Counted from the first letter of the stretch, positions 1 through 9,214 are shown. The stretch is DNA of 64,000 bases from Moritella yayanosii (GCF_900465055.1 NZ_LS483250.1:3844001-3908000); one strand, 5' to 3'. The notes: generated by a model from the sequence alone, not told the origin. Made by a program: numbers and translations.

Positions 1-108
1 CGCTAAAGCTTGAATAGTACTTGTCGGTTGGTTGATTGGTTGGTTGTAATTGGTGCTACAACCTTGATTCAACAGACAGATAAATATAATTAATGGTATA
101 TATCTCAT
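1..108 (-). CDS. Small lipoprotein, C-terminus beyond window edge
   Basis: An open frame starts with ATG at 108, reads leftward for 36 codons and leaves the window without a stop. The N-terminus has a short hydrophobic stretch ending in a lipobox (LLNQGC, Cys at residue 17), so the product should be a lipid-anchored envelope protein. After the Cys it is Asn/Gln/Pro/Thr-rich, including an NQP repeat, which looks like a flexible linker. A GGGGTGAG ribosome-binding site lies just upstream. It is the second of two small lipoprotein genes on the same strand. I do not recognise the family. Confidence 0.6.
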   Translation of the reverse strand, partial: MRYIPLIIFICLLNQGCSTNYNQPINQPTSTIQALA

Positions 109-164
109 GCTCACCCCATACAGGTATTGTTATTTATTAAATGACGTCTTGTATTCGCAATGAC

Positions 165-356
165 TTACTCTGTTTGGGTTTTTAACACAGCCATTACTGC
201 CATGAATTGTGTAATGGCCAGTAGACCATTCTTTTCTTCTTTTTCTTTAGCCTTATTACCAATTATCGATGGGATATCGCTTTTTGAGCTATCCGGGGTC
301 GTGATGCAACCTTGAAGTGATACGCAAAGAAACATCATTAACACTATTTTACTCAT
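165..356 (-). CDS. Small lipoprotein of unknown function (63 aa)
   Basis: This short gene encodes a signal peptide with a lipobox (VSLQGC, Cys at residue 17 counted from the ATG at 356), followed by a charged Lys/Glu segment around residues 35-43. The ATG at 356 is preferred over GTG codons at 362 and 359, because a GGAG motif lies 5 nt before it. It precedes the lipoprotein gene at the window edge on the same strand, and the two could be co-transcribed. The mature part is only about 47 residues. No family is recognised. The lipobox and ribosome-binding site are the support for it being real. Confidence 0.55.
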   Translation of the reverse strand: MSKIVLMMFLCVSLQGCITTPDSSKSDIPSIIGNKAKEKEEKNGLLAITQFMAVMAVLKTQTE

Positions 357-419
357 CACCACTCCATTGATTTTCGCTTAAAAAACAAGATTTCACCTGT
401 TTTTGTTAAATTTTGGATA

Positions 420-455
420 AAGAAAAGCCCATTGAATCAAACTATTCAATGGGCT
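420..455 (-). terminator. Rho-independent terminator of ssrA
   Basis: A perfect 12-bp stem (426-437 with 444-455, 6-nt loop) is followed on the minus strand by TTTTCTTT. It lies about 35 nt beyond the tmRNA 3' end, so it most likely ends the ssrA precursor. Confidence 0.85.
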
Positions 456-489
456 GCGACACTTAGGAGGTGCCGTTCTAAGTACAGAT

Positions 490-848
490 TGGTGGAGTCG
501 GGGGGAGTCGAACCCCCGTCCGAAAAACCTACATCCGTGGTACTACATGTTTAGTCATCTCTATTAATTTAACTTTTTATTAAGCCGAGTGACAGGCCGA
601 ACAAAAGCGTGCTCGATTGAGTTTAGCGCTTTCTCTACGAGCGAAGAGTCCACGCGATCCCGATATTTAATGACCATACAATATTAGAGACCCTCAGGCA
701 GGGTTCTAAATGATGGCTAGCTAGCCTAAGCTGCTAGAGAGTAGTTAGAGTCGTTTGCAACTATAACAGTGCGGCTTTTTACGAGGCCAACCGCCCCTCG
801 ACATGCACCTAGGGTTTCGTGAATCTCGTCGAATCCTAAATCGACCCC
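490..848 (-). ncRNA. ssrA: Transfer-messenger RNA (tmRNA)
   Basis: tmRNA rescues ribosomes stalled on mRNAs lacking a stop codon, adding a degradation tag with SmpB. The 5' end GGGGUCG pairs with CGACUCC before the encoded 3' CCA, forming the acceptor stem. The 3' domain has the T-arm with GGTTCGA-like loop. The resume frame near 725-755 reads ANDSNYSLAA then TAG, so with the charged alanine the tag is AANDSNYSLAA. The E. coli tag is AANDENYALAA, so Ser replaces Glu5 and Ala8 while the C-terminal LAA protease signal is kept. Length is about 359 nt, close to the 363 nt of E. coli. It lies just downstream of its partner smpB on the same strand. Confidence 0.97.
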
Positions 849-856
849 AGAACTAA

Positions 857-885
857 AATTCTACGCCATTAGTGTAGAATTGCAA
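857..885 (-). promoter_or_regulatory. ssrA promoter overlapping an inverted repeat
   Basis: On the minus strand TTGCAA (880-885) and TAGAAT (858-863) are separated by 16 bp, with the tmRNA 5' end 9 nt downstream. An 8-bp perfect inverted repeat (857-864 and 874-881) covers the -10 element and spacer. It could be a regulatory palindrome or a weak terminator for smpB, whose stop codon is 5 bp away. Confidence 0.5.
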
Positions 886-889
886 CACA

Positions 890-1369
890 TTAACGAACTT
901 TGTGCTTCATCATACGTTCTTTGTCTATTTTCCATTCACGATCTTTCACATCTGAACGTTTATCGTGCTCTTTTTTACCTTTGGCAAGACCAATGTTGAC
1001 TTTCACCCAGGCCTGTTTCCAGTACATAGATGTTGCCACAATCGTGTAACCTTGGCGTTCAACTTTACTTGCAAGTACTTCTAATTCACGCTTGTTTAAT
1101 AATAGCTTACGAATTCGAGTCGGATTACAAACAACATGGGTGGACGCAGCATCAAGTGGCATGATCTGCGCACCAGACATAAATGCTTCACCGTTTTTAA
1201 TAAACACATAACTCTCGGTAATATTAACTTTACCGGCGCGTAACGATTTAACTTCCCAACCTTGGAGTTCTAATCCCGCTTCCAAGCGGTCTTCGATGTG
1301 ATATTCGAAACTAGCCGTTTTATTTCTTGCTATGGTGTTTTCGCTTTTTTTTGGTTTTTTCTTAGCCAT
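890..1369 (-). CDS. smpB: SsrA-binding protein SmpB
   Basis: SmpB binds the tRNA-like domain of tmRNA and delivers it to stalled ribosomes. The 159-aa length is normal. The core (about residues 12-130) holds family motifs such as [20 protein letters not shown] and the positively charged C-terminal tail ending in MMKHKVR, which enters the empty mRNA channel of the ribosome. It starts at ATG 1369 and is immediately followed by ssrA on the same strand. It is transcribed divergently from ratA. Confidence 0.97.
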   Translation of the reverse strand: MAKKKPKKSENTIARNKTASFEYHIEDRLEAGLELQGWEVKSLRAGKVNITESYVFIKNGEAFMSGAQIMPLDAASTHVVCNPTRIRKLLLNKRELEVLASKVERQGYTIVATSMYWKQAWVKVNIGLAKGKKEHDKRSDVKDREWKIDKERMMKHKVR

Positions 1370-1590
1370 AATTTATCTTTATGCACCCATCATTGACGGA
1401 ATTTAATGTTATAAATCTTATAACAAAATCGAATTTTATCCTAGTACTAGTCTTACTTTGCGTGGAATAACAAATGAATTTTATGCAGATAAATGCTAAA
1501 GTTGTCTAATTATGACTACTGGCGGAGAGATATTGAGCCATTAGTAAGCGATTTAATTTTTTGATTGTTGTTTTCAATATAGGAACTCGT

Positions 1591-2034
1591 ATGCCACGGA
1601 TAACGCGCAGCGCGCTGTTAATGTATAGCGCTGACCAAATGTTTAATTTAGTAAACGATGTTAATGCATACCCAGATTTTTTACCCGGATGTACGGGTTC
1701 ACGCATTTTAGATGAACATGATAATCAAATGACAGCAGCTGTTGTGGTTGCTAAAGCTGGTATCAGCAAAACATTCACCACCAAGAATACCTTGATACCT
1801 GGGCAAGAAGTCAAAATGGACCTGGTTGATGGGCCGTTTAAGAAATTGACTGGCGGTTGGACGTTTAAAGCATTAGATGAAACCGCATGTAAAGTAACCT
1901 TGGATTTAGAGTTTGTATTTAGCAGTAAATTAGTAGAAATGGCGTTTGGGCGTATTTTCACTGACTTAGTGAATAACATGGTGCAATCTTTTACCGAGCG
2001 TGCAAAAGAGGTTTATGGTGTCGATCAAAATTAA
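1591..2034 (+). CDS. ratA: RatA/PasT-type ribosome association toxin family protein
   Basis: This is a 147-aa START-like (polyketide cyclase/COQ10) fold protein of the YfjG family. In E. coli RatA was reported to bind 50S subunits and block 70S formation, and related PasT affects persistence and respiration. Family-typical stretches seen are [20 protein letters not shown] and [18 protein letters not shown] 1591 is chosen over an upstream in-frame TTG at 1561, because AGGA sits 6 nt before it and the protein then begins [10 protein letters not shown] as in homologues. It overlaps rnfH by 20 nt, as in the E. coli ratA-ratB pair. Confidence 0.9.
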   Translation: MPRITRSALLMYSADQMFNLVNDVNAYPDFLPGCTGSRILDEHDNQMTAAVVVAKAGISKTFTTKNTLIPGQEVKMDLVDGPFKKLTGGWTFKALDETACKVTLDLEFVFSSKLVEMAFGRIFTDLVNNMVQSFTERAKEVYGVDQN

Positions 2035-2344
2035 TGTTGAAGTGATTTATGCCTTACCAAAAGAACAAATTACCTTCACGGTAAGTGTAGAACAAGGTGC
2101 AACTGCGCAGCAAGCGATTGAAGCATCGGGGATATTAGCTAAATACCCGGAAATAGAACTGAATAAGAACAAATTAGGCATCTACAGCCGTTTAATCAAA
2201 CTTGATACTGTGCTTCAAGACGGTGAACGGGTTGAAATATACCGACCGTTAATTGCAGATCCAAAAGAGATGCGTAAACGCCGAGCGCTGAAAGCCAAAG
2301 AAGAAGGTCGACTGCATGAAAAGACCGGTCAAAAAATAAAATAA
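2015..2344 (+). CDS. rnfH: RnfH family ubiquitin-like protein (RatB)
   Basis: This is a small beta-grasp protein of the UPF0125/RnfH family (109 aa from ATG 2015). The signature [14 protein letters not shown] and the ending [19 protein letters not shown] are clear. Its exact role is unsettled, although it was linked to Rnf complexes by name and is called RatB in E. coli. The start is ambiguous: ATG 2015 or GTG 2018 both follow AGAGG, and a GTG at 2000 lies further upstream. It overlaps the 3' end of ratA and is translationally coupled to it. It ends before a strong bidirectional terminator. Confidence 0.9.
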   Translation: MVSIKINVEVIYALPKEQITFTVSVEQGATAQQAIEASGILAKYPEIELNKNKLGIYSRLIKLDTVLQDGERVEIYRPLIADPKEMRKRRALKAKEEGRLHEKTGQKIK

Positions 2345-2354
2345 TGCGATAGGC

Positions 2355-2397
2355 ATAATAAAAATCACAATCTAGCGCAGGTTGTGATTTTTATTAT
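2355..2397. terminator. Bidirectional terminator between rnfH and bamE
   Basis: A perfect 16-bp stem (2355-2370 with 2382-2397) has an A-rich 5' arm and T-rich 3' arm, so it can end both converging genes. Confidence 0.9.
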
Positions 2398-2415
2398 CGA
2401 ATATTGTCGACCGTT

Positions 2416-2796
2416 TTATCTATCTAGCGGCGTTGCAAAATTTGGGTTTAGTGGATAATCACCAACCACAGTTTTCAAGTTTTCACCTGCAAACGTTAAT
2501 ACCAACTGTTTCGTTGTTATTTTGCCTCGCCCGGTTTTGAAATGATATAAATAATTCCACACATCATGGTCGAACGAATCAACTAACATTGGACTACCAA
2601 GTACATAAGTTACTTGTTCTTTAGTCATATCCACACGTAATTTGTCTACTTGGCGATCCTCAACATAGTTACCTTGTGGGATATCAATTTTATAAACCAT
2701 TTTTTCTAGAATTGAGCAGCCCGATAAACTAATGATAGCCAAGCCTGCAATAAGTAAGTGTTTTAAGCGCATAAGTATTTTGCTAATTAAGTCCAT
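2416..2796 (-). CDS. bamE: Outer membrane assembly lipoprotein BamE (SmpA)
   Basis: BamE is the small lipoprotein subunit of the BAM complex that inserts beta-barrel proteins into the outer membrane. The signal peptide ends in a lipobox (LSGC, Cys27 from the first ATG). The mature part shows the SmpA/OmlA motifs KLRVDMTKEQVTYVLGSP and DVWNYLYHFKTG. An internal ATG at 2772 would give a shorter, more typical signal peptide (MRLKHLLIAG), and neither start has a strong ribosome-binding site. It lies beside recN, a common arrangement in gammaproteobacteria. Confidence 0.95.
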   Translation of the reverse strand: MDLISKILMRLKHLLIAGLAIISLSGCSILEKMVYKIDIPQGNYVEDRQVDKLRVDMTKEQVTYVLGSPMLVDSFDHDVWNYLYHFKTGRGKITTKQLVLTFAGENLKTVVGDYPLNPNFATPLDR

Positions 2797-2926
2797 ATAG
2801 AAAGGTAAATAATAACTCGGCTGGCGAGTGAAGTAAATCGGTGTATTTAGCCGACTTACTTAACGATACGCTGATTAGAAGGTAAAAGCAGGCTTTAGTT
2901 CCCTGTGTTATCGCTATTGTGATAGG

Positions 2927-4588
2927 TTAAACTAACATTTCGGCTGCGCTATTTAGGGTTGATGCCGTGATCTTATCACCACCGAGTAAACGTGCTAACT
3001 CTGTAATACGCATTTCCTTCGTTAAGGTTTTCATACTGGTTTCGGTGGTTTTACCGTCGGTGGTTTTACTCACAAACATTTGCTGATGCCCTTTTGATGC
3101 TACTTGCGGTAAATGGGTGACACACATGACTTGGGTTTTATCGCCTAGTTGGCGTAATAGCTTGCCGACAATGGATGCTGTTTTTCCAGAGATACCTACA
3201 TCTACTTCATCAAAAATTAACGTCGGGGTTGAGATTTTTTGTGCGGTGATCACTTGGATTGCTAAGCTGATACGTGATAGTTCACCCCCCGATGCTACTT
3301 TACCAAGTGCTTGTAAGGGTTGTCCTGGGTTGGTTGATACCAAGAAGTTAATATTGTCTAAACCTTGTGGGTTAGGGGTTTTATGTTTACTGCTTTCAAG
3401 GACCATCTCAAAACAACCGTTCTCCATACTCAGTTCATGCATACTGGCGGTGATCAGCTTGTTTAACTGTTTGGCGTATTTTTGGCGGCTAAGCGATAGT
3501 TTTTCTGCTTGTTGATGATATTTGGCTTGTGATGCTTGTAATTCAATTTTAATGCTGTCGATACGTTCATCCTCACCGGCGATATTGTCGAGTTCTGCTT
3601 TTAACATGTGATGATGTGTGGCTAAATGGTCCGCTGGTACTTGATGCTTACGGGCGAGTTCGAGGGCTTTACCTAAACGTTCATCTAAGTATTCAAATTG
3701 TTGCGGATCACGGTCAAGATTATCGGTATAACTGCGCAGCTCGTTACCGGCTTCTTCAACCAGTACCACAGCATCTTGTAAAGTATCGGTGATCGATTTT
3801 AATTTCGGATCCATGTCGAGCAAGTTTTCTAAACGATGGGTAACGACTTGCAACATGTTGCAGATCGCATTGTCTTCGTTTTCATACAGGGTATCGACAC
3901 AGCTCATACTCTCTTGCACTAACTCAGTGCGGTTTGCTAACAGCTTGTGTTCTGCTTCTATCTGGCTGTACTCGCCGTCAGCAAGGGCGAATTCGTCAAG
4001 TTCTGATACTTGATATTGTAATAGCTGCTGTCTCGCCGCACGCTGTTGTTGATTTTGTGATAGTTTTTTTTCTTCATTAGATAAATTGTGCCAAGCATGA
4101 TAACTATCACGTACGTTGATTTGTAGTTTTTTATGATTGGCATAGCCATCCAGGATCGCTAATTGAATTTCAGGCTTTAGCAAGGCTTGGTGTGCGTGCT
4201 GGCTGTGTACTTGCACCAAAAATTGCGACAGGGCTTTAAGCTGCTGTAAGGGTACCGGTATACCATTGATATAACCTTTAGAGCGACCTTCTGCGGTGAT
4301 CACTCGGCGCAGGATACATTCATCTTCATTATTTAATTCGTGCTCGACTAACCATTTATAAGCGAGAGAATTTGCTTCAACGGTAAAGGTCGCGCTTATT
4401 TCCGCTTTTTTTTCACCGGGACGAACGGTACTGGCATCAGCACGAGAGCCTAAAGCAAGACCCAATGCATCGATAGCAATGGATTTACCGGCACCGGTTT
4501 CCCCCGTTACTGTGGTCATTCCCGATTTCAGTTCAAGTTCTAAAAATTTAACGATAGCAAAATTATGAATAGTGAGTTGCGTTAGCAT
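2927..4588 (-). CDS. recN: DNA repair ATPase RecN
   Basis: RecN is an SMC-like ATPase that helps repair double-strand breaks. The 553-aa protein has Walker A GETGAGKS at residues 29-36, a long coiled-coil middle, the ABC signature SGGELSR and Walker B LIFDEVD at about 457-463. Length is normal for the family. It starts at ATG 4588. A LexA-box sequence lies 23-42 bp upstream, in agreement with recN being a strongly SOS-induced gene in E. coli. Confidence 0.97.
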   Translation of the reverse strand: MLTQLTIHNFAIVKFLELELKSGMTTVTGETGAGKSIAIDALGLALGSRADASTVRPGEKKAEISATFTVEANSLAYKWLVEHELNNEDECILRRVITAEGRSKGYINGIPVPLQQLKALSQFLVQVHSQHAHQALLKPEIQLAILDGYANHKKLQINVRDSYHAWHNLSNEEKKLSQNQQQRAARQQLLQYQVSELDEFALADGEYSQIEAEHKLLANRTELVQESMSCVDTLYENEDNAICNMLQVVTHRLENLLDMDPKLKSITDTLQDAVVLVEEAGNELRSYTDNLDRDPQQFEYLDERLGKALELARKHQVPADHLATHHHMLKAELDNIAGEDERIDSIKIELQASQAKYHQQAEKLSLSRQKYAKQLNKLITASMHELSMENGCFEMVLESSKHKTPNPQGLDNINFLVSTNPGQPLQALGKVASGGELSRISLAIQVITAQKISTPTLIFDEVDVGISGKTASIVGKLLRQLGDKTQVMCVTHLPQVASKGHQQMFVSKTTDGKTTETSMKTLTKEMRITELARLLGGDKITASTLNSAAEMLV

Positions 4589-4610
4589 ACGTATCCTGTG
4601 TATTTTATCA

Positions 4611-4630
4611 GGCTGGTTTTATATACAGTA
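4611..4630 (-). promoter_or_regulatory. LexA (SOS) box upstream of recN
   Basis: The minus strand reads TACTGTATATAAAACCAGCC. This keeps the CTG-N10-CAG core and TACTGTATAT half-site of the gammaproteobacterial LexA consensus, with a degenerate second half. Its position just before recN supports it. Confidence 0.8.
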
Positions 4631-4717
4631 TATATCTGCGAATTGGTGAGTGTAAATACTTTGCGTTTAGTTGCCGGATTTATTTTTAATTTGTGATCTA
4701 GATGGAAGGATATTGTG

Positions 4718-4746
4718 ATAAGGCTTAACGGCGAGTTAAGCCTTTA
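4718..4746 (-). terminator. Probable terminator of nadK
   Basis: A 10-bp stem (4720-4729 with 4735-4744, 5-nt loop) lies just past the nadK stop. The T-tract on the minus strand is short (TTAT), so termination may be partial. Confidence 0.55.
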
Positions 4747-4762
4747 TAGTACAGCGTTCAGG

Positions 4763-5644
4763 TTAAAATAATTTACTGCCCCAACCTAACTTTTCACGTA
4801 AAACGTTAAAGTAATCATAGTTTTTGGGATGGATTAAATGCAGGTTGTTTTTATCACGTTTGATGATTATTTCATCTCCTGGCAGTACACCAATGTGGAC
4901 ATGACCATCACAACTGACCATCATATTTTCTTCATTGTTTAGCGAAACAACCAATTTCACTGTGCTATTTGCACTTATTACGATAGGGCGACTAGATAAC
5001 GTATGGGGAAACATCGCCATTAAGGTAATCGCTTCTAAATTTGGCGATACAATGGGGCCCCCTGCGGACAATGAGTAAGCCGTTGAACCTGTTGGTGTTG
5101 ATACGAGTAAGCCATCGGCACGTTGACTGAGCATAAAGCTATCATCGATATACACTTCAAACTCAATCATTGCTGGGATCTTGCCCGGATGTAAGATGGT
5201 TTCATTAAATGCTAAGTTGGTGGCTTTTAACATGCCGTAGCGGTAAATCGAGGTGTTTAATAAAATACGTTTTTCCGAAATGTATTCGCCTTTTAGGACG
5301 CCTAATAAGTGTTCATCAAACGCTTCGGGGTCGAGATCGGTTAAAAAGCCTAAATTACCCCGGTTAACACCGATGACGGCGATATCAAAGCGTGATAATA
5401 CGCGGCCAGCACCCAGCATATTACCGTCGCCCCCGACAACCACAGCCAGATCAGCTTCTTCACCTAAATTCATCAGTGGACGAGATATAACACCTTCTAT
5501 GCCAAGATCTTGAGATACGCGACTATCAACTATCACGTTGTATTGATGTTTGGTTAAAAAATTGTGTAGGGCAATAAGGGTTTTGGTTGTTTCTGGATGC
5601 TTGGGCTTTCCGATTAACCCGATAGTTTTGAACTCTCTGTTCAT
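4763..5644 (-). CDS. nadK: NAD kinase
   Basis: NadK phosphorylates NAD+ to NADP+ in the cytoplasm. The 293-aa protein has the GGDGN ATP/NAD motif at 71-75, the family block [20 protein letters not shown] and the C-terminal [12 protein letters not shown]. It aligns by eye end to end with the 292-aa E. coli enzyme. It starts at ATG 5644 and is divergent from grpE, the same neighbourhood as in E. coli (grpE-nadK-recN-bamE). Confidence 0.97.
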   Translation of the reverse strand: MNREFKTIGLIGKPKHPETTKTLIALHNFLTKHQYNVIVDSRVSQDLGIEGVISRPLMNLGEEADLAVVVGGDGNMLGAGRVLSRFDIAVIGVNRGNLGFLTDLDPEAFDEHLLGVLKGEYISEKRILLNTSIYRYGMLKATNLAFNETILHPGKIPAMIEFEVYIDDSFMLSQRADGLLVSTPTGSTAYSLSAGGPIVSPNLEAITLMAMFPHTLSSRPIVISANSTVKLVVSLNNEENMMVSCDGHVHIGVLPGDEIIIKRDKNNLHLIHPKNYDYFNVLREKLGWGSKLF

Positions 5645-5798
5645 TGCCTTGATTCCACTAAGTAAGTATAGGGTCAGTATATACTCAAGCTAGTTCAATA
5701 TTCAAAGTATAAACGTGATATATATGACGCTTAATAAGTAATTTAACTTCTATTTTGGGTACTATTTTGCGTTAGATAATAACAAGAGATGAATTTGA

Positions 5799-5824
5799 CT
5801 TGAATCTCGTGTTAGGATCCCCAT
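5799..5824 (+). promoter_or_regulatory. Sigma-32 (heat-shock) promoter of grpE
   Basis: CTTGAA (5799-5804), 14 bp, then CCCCAT (5819-5824) followed by TATAT matches the sigma-32 consensus closely. It lies 78 bp before the grpE start. Confidence 0.88.
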
Positions 5825-5901
5825 TATATTTCGGTATAACCCATTAATTGTAATATAGCGTACTTGTATAAAGTATGCTGAATTGAATGTCGGAGAAAGT
5901 A

Positions 5902-6546
5902 ATGAGCAGCGAAGAGCAAAAAGTACAGGCTGAAAAGCAAGTTGAAGAGCAGTCAGTAACAGAAGTACAGCCTGTCGTTGACGGTGCTACAACTGAAGAT
6001 GTTACCGTTGAAGAAGGGACTGTGGAAGTTGATGAGTCTGTTGCACGTATCGCTGCATTAGAAGCTGAACTTGAAAAAGCAACGGCATCAGCAGCGGAAT
6101 TTAAAGATGTTGCATTACGTGCTAAAGCTGACGCTGATAATATCCGTCGCCGTGCTGCGATTGATGTTGATAAAGCAAAGAAATTTGCGTTAGAAAAATT
6201 TGCTAATGAACTACTGCCTGTTATTGATAACATGGAGCGTAGTTTATTACATGTAGATAAAGAAAATGAAACATTGCTACCGCTGATTGAAGGTATTGAG
6301 CTAACGGCTAAATCACTGGAATCGGCATTAGAAAAATTTGGAGTTAAAGCGGTCAACCCTGAAGGTGAACCGTTTAACCCTGAATTACATCAGGCAATGA
6401 GCATGATTGAAAGTACTGACGTTGAACCAAATACAGTGATTTCGGTGATGCAAAAAGGTTATGAACTCAATGGTCGTCTAATTCGTCCAGCTATGGTGAT
6501 GATCTCAAAATCGGCTGCAACACCAACAATTGATACACAAGCTTAA
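5902..6546 (+). CDS. grpE: GrpE, nucleotide exchange factor of DnaK
   Basis: GrpE releases ADP from DnaK during the chaperone cycle. ATG 5902 is chosen over ATG 5887 because GGAGA lies 6 nt before it and the protein then begins MSSEEQK, like E. coli MSSKEQK. The 214-aa product has an acidic N-terminal tail, a coiled-coil (about 50-105), the conserved [20 protein letters not shown] block and a C-terminal beta domain with [18 protein letters not shown] sigma-32 promoter precedes it. dnaK is not adjacent; the next gene, anmK, faces it. Confidence 0.97.
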   Translation: MSSEEQKVQAEKQVEEQSVTEVQPVVDGATTEDVTVEEGTVEVDESVARIAALEAELEKATASAAEFKDVALRAKADADNIRRRAAIDVDKAKKFALEKFANELLPVIDNMERSLLHVDKENETLLPLIEGIELTAKSLESALEKFGVKAVNPEGEPFNPELHQAMSMIESTDVEPNTVISVMQKGYELNGRLIRPAMVMISKSAATPTIDTQA

Positions 6547-6623
6547 TTGCTGATGTCGTACCAATCACAATAAATAGAATATTAAATATTTAATGCCATT
6601 GGTATAAGCAATATCTGCATATG

Positions 6624-6655
6624 AAAATAGAGCCATCTGGCTCTATTTTTTATCT
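6624..6655 (+). terminator. Terminator of grpE
   Basis: An 11-bp stem (6624-6634 with 6639-6649, loop ATCT) is followed by a T-tract. It may also serve anmK on the other strand, because the 5' arm is A-rich. Confidence 0.85.
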
Positions 6656-6707
6656 GTTTTTTGTATTGAATCGTCGTCAGGCTATTTTAATTGCATTAAA
6701 TATAATA

Positions 6708-7886
6708 TTAACCTGCCGGATAGAATGCACCTAAAATGGCTAAGCGGCTCGCGCCTGTTACCGCCGGTAAGTTGCCAGGCTGCTTATGCACATGCTGTTT
6801 TGCTAACCAAGCAAACGCCATTGCTTCAACCCAATCAGGATCAATACCAATCTCGGCAGTTGTCATTACCGGGCAGTCGGGTAACAGCTGCGCTAAATCC
6901 GCCATTAATAATGGGTTAGCAGCGCCACCACCACAAATATACACTTCAGTGCTTATATTCATGTCGCCACTGTTATTAACCCCACGACTTTTATTAATGC
7001 CACAATTTTGGATCAATTTAGTCACTTCATTGGTTATTGATACGGCGGTAAAACGGGTCAAGGTGCGTTGTATGTCCGCATCTGTATATTCTCGCGCACC
7101 GATGGTCAGATACGAGCCGAGCCAAGCTAAGTTAAACAATTCTCGACCTGTGCTTTTTGGCGGATTCAACGCAAAGTATTCATGCTGTAATAGCGATGTG
7201 AGTAACGGTTCAATAATACGCCCTGAACTCGCCCATTGACCATCCACATCATAGTAACGGTCACTGCTATTCTTCGCGCTAAACCAAGCGTCGAGTAAGG
7301 TATTACCTGGGCCTGTATCATAACCAATAATGGGCTTAGTCTGTTGCAGACTCGGTAAGTAAGTAATGTTAGCCAAGCCGCCAATGTTAATAATAGCGCG
7401 GGTGATCGTTGGGTGTTGAAATACCGCTTGATGGAAAGCCGGCACTAATGGGGCTCCTTGACCACCAAGCGCCATATCCTTACGTCTAAAATCGGCTATG
7501 GTATCAATATTGGTTAAGGCCGCGAGGATATTGGCATCACCGATTTGCAAGGTAAAGCCATGCTCTGGGTGATGGCGTATGGTTTGGCCGTGTGAACCAA
7601 TGGCGGTCACATCACTGGCAGTATAAGGCGTTTTAGCCAGTAATTGCTGACAGGCCAGTGCGAAGGCTTGGGCAAGTGGTTGTTCTATGATCGCGAGCGC
7701 CGATATCTCATTATCGTTAGGACGACACAATTGATGTAGCTGTGCAGTCAGTGTCGCAGGCATCGGCTGTAAATGCCGGGCAAGCAGCTGGCACTTGCCG
7801 TCCTCAAACGCAACTAACGCCGCATCAATACCATCAATGCTGGTGCCAGACATCAGGCCAATATATAACTCACGTTTGGTACGCAT
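6708..7886 (-). CDS. anmK: Anhydro-N-acetylmuramic acid kinase
   Basis: AnmK converts recycled 1,6-anhydro-MurNAc to MurNAc-6-phosphate in peptidoglycan recycling. The ATP-binding motif GLMSGTSIDGID is at residues 10-21, followed by GSHGQTIRHHP and INIGGLANIT. The C-terminal EVYICGGGAANPLLM motif is also present. Length (392 aa) is slightly over the 369-aa E. coli enzyme, with extra residues around 295-310 (repeated Asn/Ser/Gly). It lies 29 nt downstream of the M23 endopeptidase gene on the same strand, so a cell-wall turnover operon is likely. Confidence 0.95.
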   Translation of the reverse strand: MRTKRELYIGLMSGTSIDGIDAALVAFEDGKCQLLARHLQPMPATLTAQLHQLCRPNDNEISALAIIEQPLAQAFALACQQLLAKTPYTASDVTAIGSHGQTIRHHPEHGFTLQIGDANILAALTNIDTIADFRRKDMALGGQGAPLVPAFHQAVFQHPTITRAIINIGGLANITYLPSLQQTKPIIGYDTGPGNTLLDAWFSAKNSSDRYYDVDGQWASSGRIIEPLLTSLLQHEYFALNPPKSTGRELFNLAWLGSYLTIGAREYTDADIQRTLTRFTAVSITNEVTKLIQNCGINKSRGVNNSGDMNISTEVYICGGGAANPLLMADLAQLLPDCPVMTTAEIGIDPDWVEAMAFAWLAKQHVHKQPGNLPAVTGASRLAILGAFYPAG

Positions 7887-7915
7887 TGTTACTCCCTAAG
7901 TTCAGTGATTTATCG

Positions 7916-9214
7916 TTATGGTGCGATTGAACTATATAATTTAGCATTGCTTTCTAACTGTTTTATGATGCCTTTTGCCTTAGCGACAAACTTGATTTTG
8001 TCACTACCACGTAATGAATCGGCTTTCGGCAGTGATACCGTTTTAGGGTTTTTGTGTTTACCGTTTACTAAAAATTCATAATGTAAGTGGGGGCCCGTTA
8101 CGCGCCCCGTCGCCCCAACCGTACCAATTTTTTGATTCTGTTTAACCCGCTGGCCTTGTTTAACACTGCGTTTATTCATGTGCAGGTATTTAGTGACAAT
8201 ATTAGCGTTATGCTTAATAAAGACGTAATTACCGTTAAAGCGATTATAAGCAGATGCGATAACTTTACCATCCCCCGCAGATACAATCGGAGTACCGGTT
8301 CTTGCTGCGTAATCAATACCATTATGCGCACGTATTCGACCTGTTACGGGATGACGACGATTACGGTTAAAACTAGAGCTGATATATTTAAAGTTTACCG
8401 GCGCGCGTAAGAAGGCTTTACGCATCGAGCGGCCTGACGGGGTATAGTAGCTGCCATCTTTATGGCGTATCGCTTGAAATTTTTCACCTTGGTTGATGAA
8501 CTCTGCGGCAAGGATGTTACCTGTCGATACAAAGTATCCATCAATATATTGTTCTTCATAAATAACCGCAAAACTGTCGCCTGCACGAATATCGAGGGCG
8601 AAATCGATATCCCAACCAAATATTGTGGCTAAGTTCATGATTTGTTTTGCAGGCATCTTGCCTTTAACACCTGCATTCCAGAAGTTACTGGTGATCTCTG
8701 CGCGCGTGAATGTTTCTCTGATGTCTATTTTATTTTTAACGGTGTTGGTCGTGTAACCATCAGCCGTTTTATTGATGTATAACGATTCCGTGGGGCTATA
8801 AGGGTAAATAAGCTCAACAAATTGACCATCATTATTCGTGGTGATGGTTAGTTTTTGTCCAGGATAAATATTGCGTAAGCGTTTGGCAGATGCTAGTCGG
8901 TCTATTTCATAAATGGTTTTCGCGGATAAATGCCCGCGTTGGCCGATTAATGACAAGTTATCGCCAGATCTAACAATTATTTCGTTACTGTTGAGTCGGG
9001 TTTTAACTGCGTTACCTGCACTTGTGGTTATCGTCGGTAATTTTAACCTGTAACGATCACCTAGCTGATAAATGTAGAAAGATCCAGCATCAGCAGATTG
9101 TGGTGAGCTGGTAAATACAGGCAGGAGCAGCAGTGTAATGATCAAACCGAAAATAACGACAATGAAGGTTCGGTGTTGCTTTGGTAATTGCTTAAAACGG
9201 TTACCGAATGACAT
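7916..9214 (-). CDS. mepM: M23 murein DD-endopeptidase, MepM-like
   Basis: This is a zinc endopeptidase that cuts peptidoglycan cross-links in the periplasm. It has an N-terminal membrane anchor (about 16-34), a LysM/OapA-like region (about 75-125) including VRSGDNLSLIGQ, and a C-terminal M23 domain. Metal ligands are visible at His297 and Asp301 (HNGID) and at His376-x-His378 (HLHYE). It is 432 aa, similar to MepM (YebA). It starts at ATG 9214 and is upstream of anmK in the same direction, with tyrS divergent. Confidence 0.92.
   Translation of the reverse strand: MSFGNRFKQLPKQHRTFIVVIFGLIITLLLLPVFTSSPQSADAGSFYIYQLGDRYRLKLPTITTSAGNAVKTRLNSNEIIVRSGDNLSLIGQRGHLSAKTIYEIDRLASAKRLRNIYPGQKLTITTNNDGQFVELIYPYSPTESLYINKTADGYTTNTVKNKIDIRETFTRAEITSNFWNAGVKGKMPAKQIMNLATIFGWDIDFALDIRAGDSFAVIYEEQYIDGYFVSTGNILAAEFINQGEKFQAIRHKDGSYYTPSGRSMRKAFLRAPVNFKYISSSFNRNRRHPVTGRIRAHNGIDYAARTGTPIVSAGDGKVIASAYNRFNGNYVFIKHNANIVTKYLHMNKRSVKQGQRVKQNQKIGTVGATGRVTGPHLHYEFLVNGKHKNPKTVSLPKADSLRGSDKIKFVAKAKGIIKQLESNAKLYSSIAP

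Noticed and set aside
5844-6356. 170-aa Ser-rich open frame on the minus strand
   Set aside because: It is the antisense of grpE; low-complexity Ser/Ala content reflects codon use of the true gene.
6555-6606. TACCAAT...ATTGGTA inverted sequence after grpE as a dispersed repeat
   Set aside because: Pairing is only about 6-7 bp around an AT-rich loop and no second copy was found in the window.
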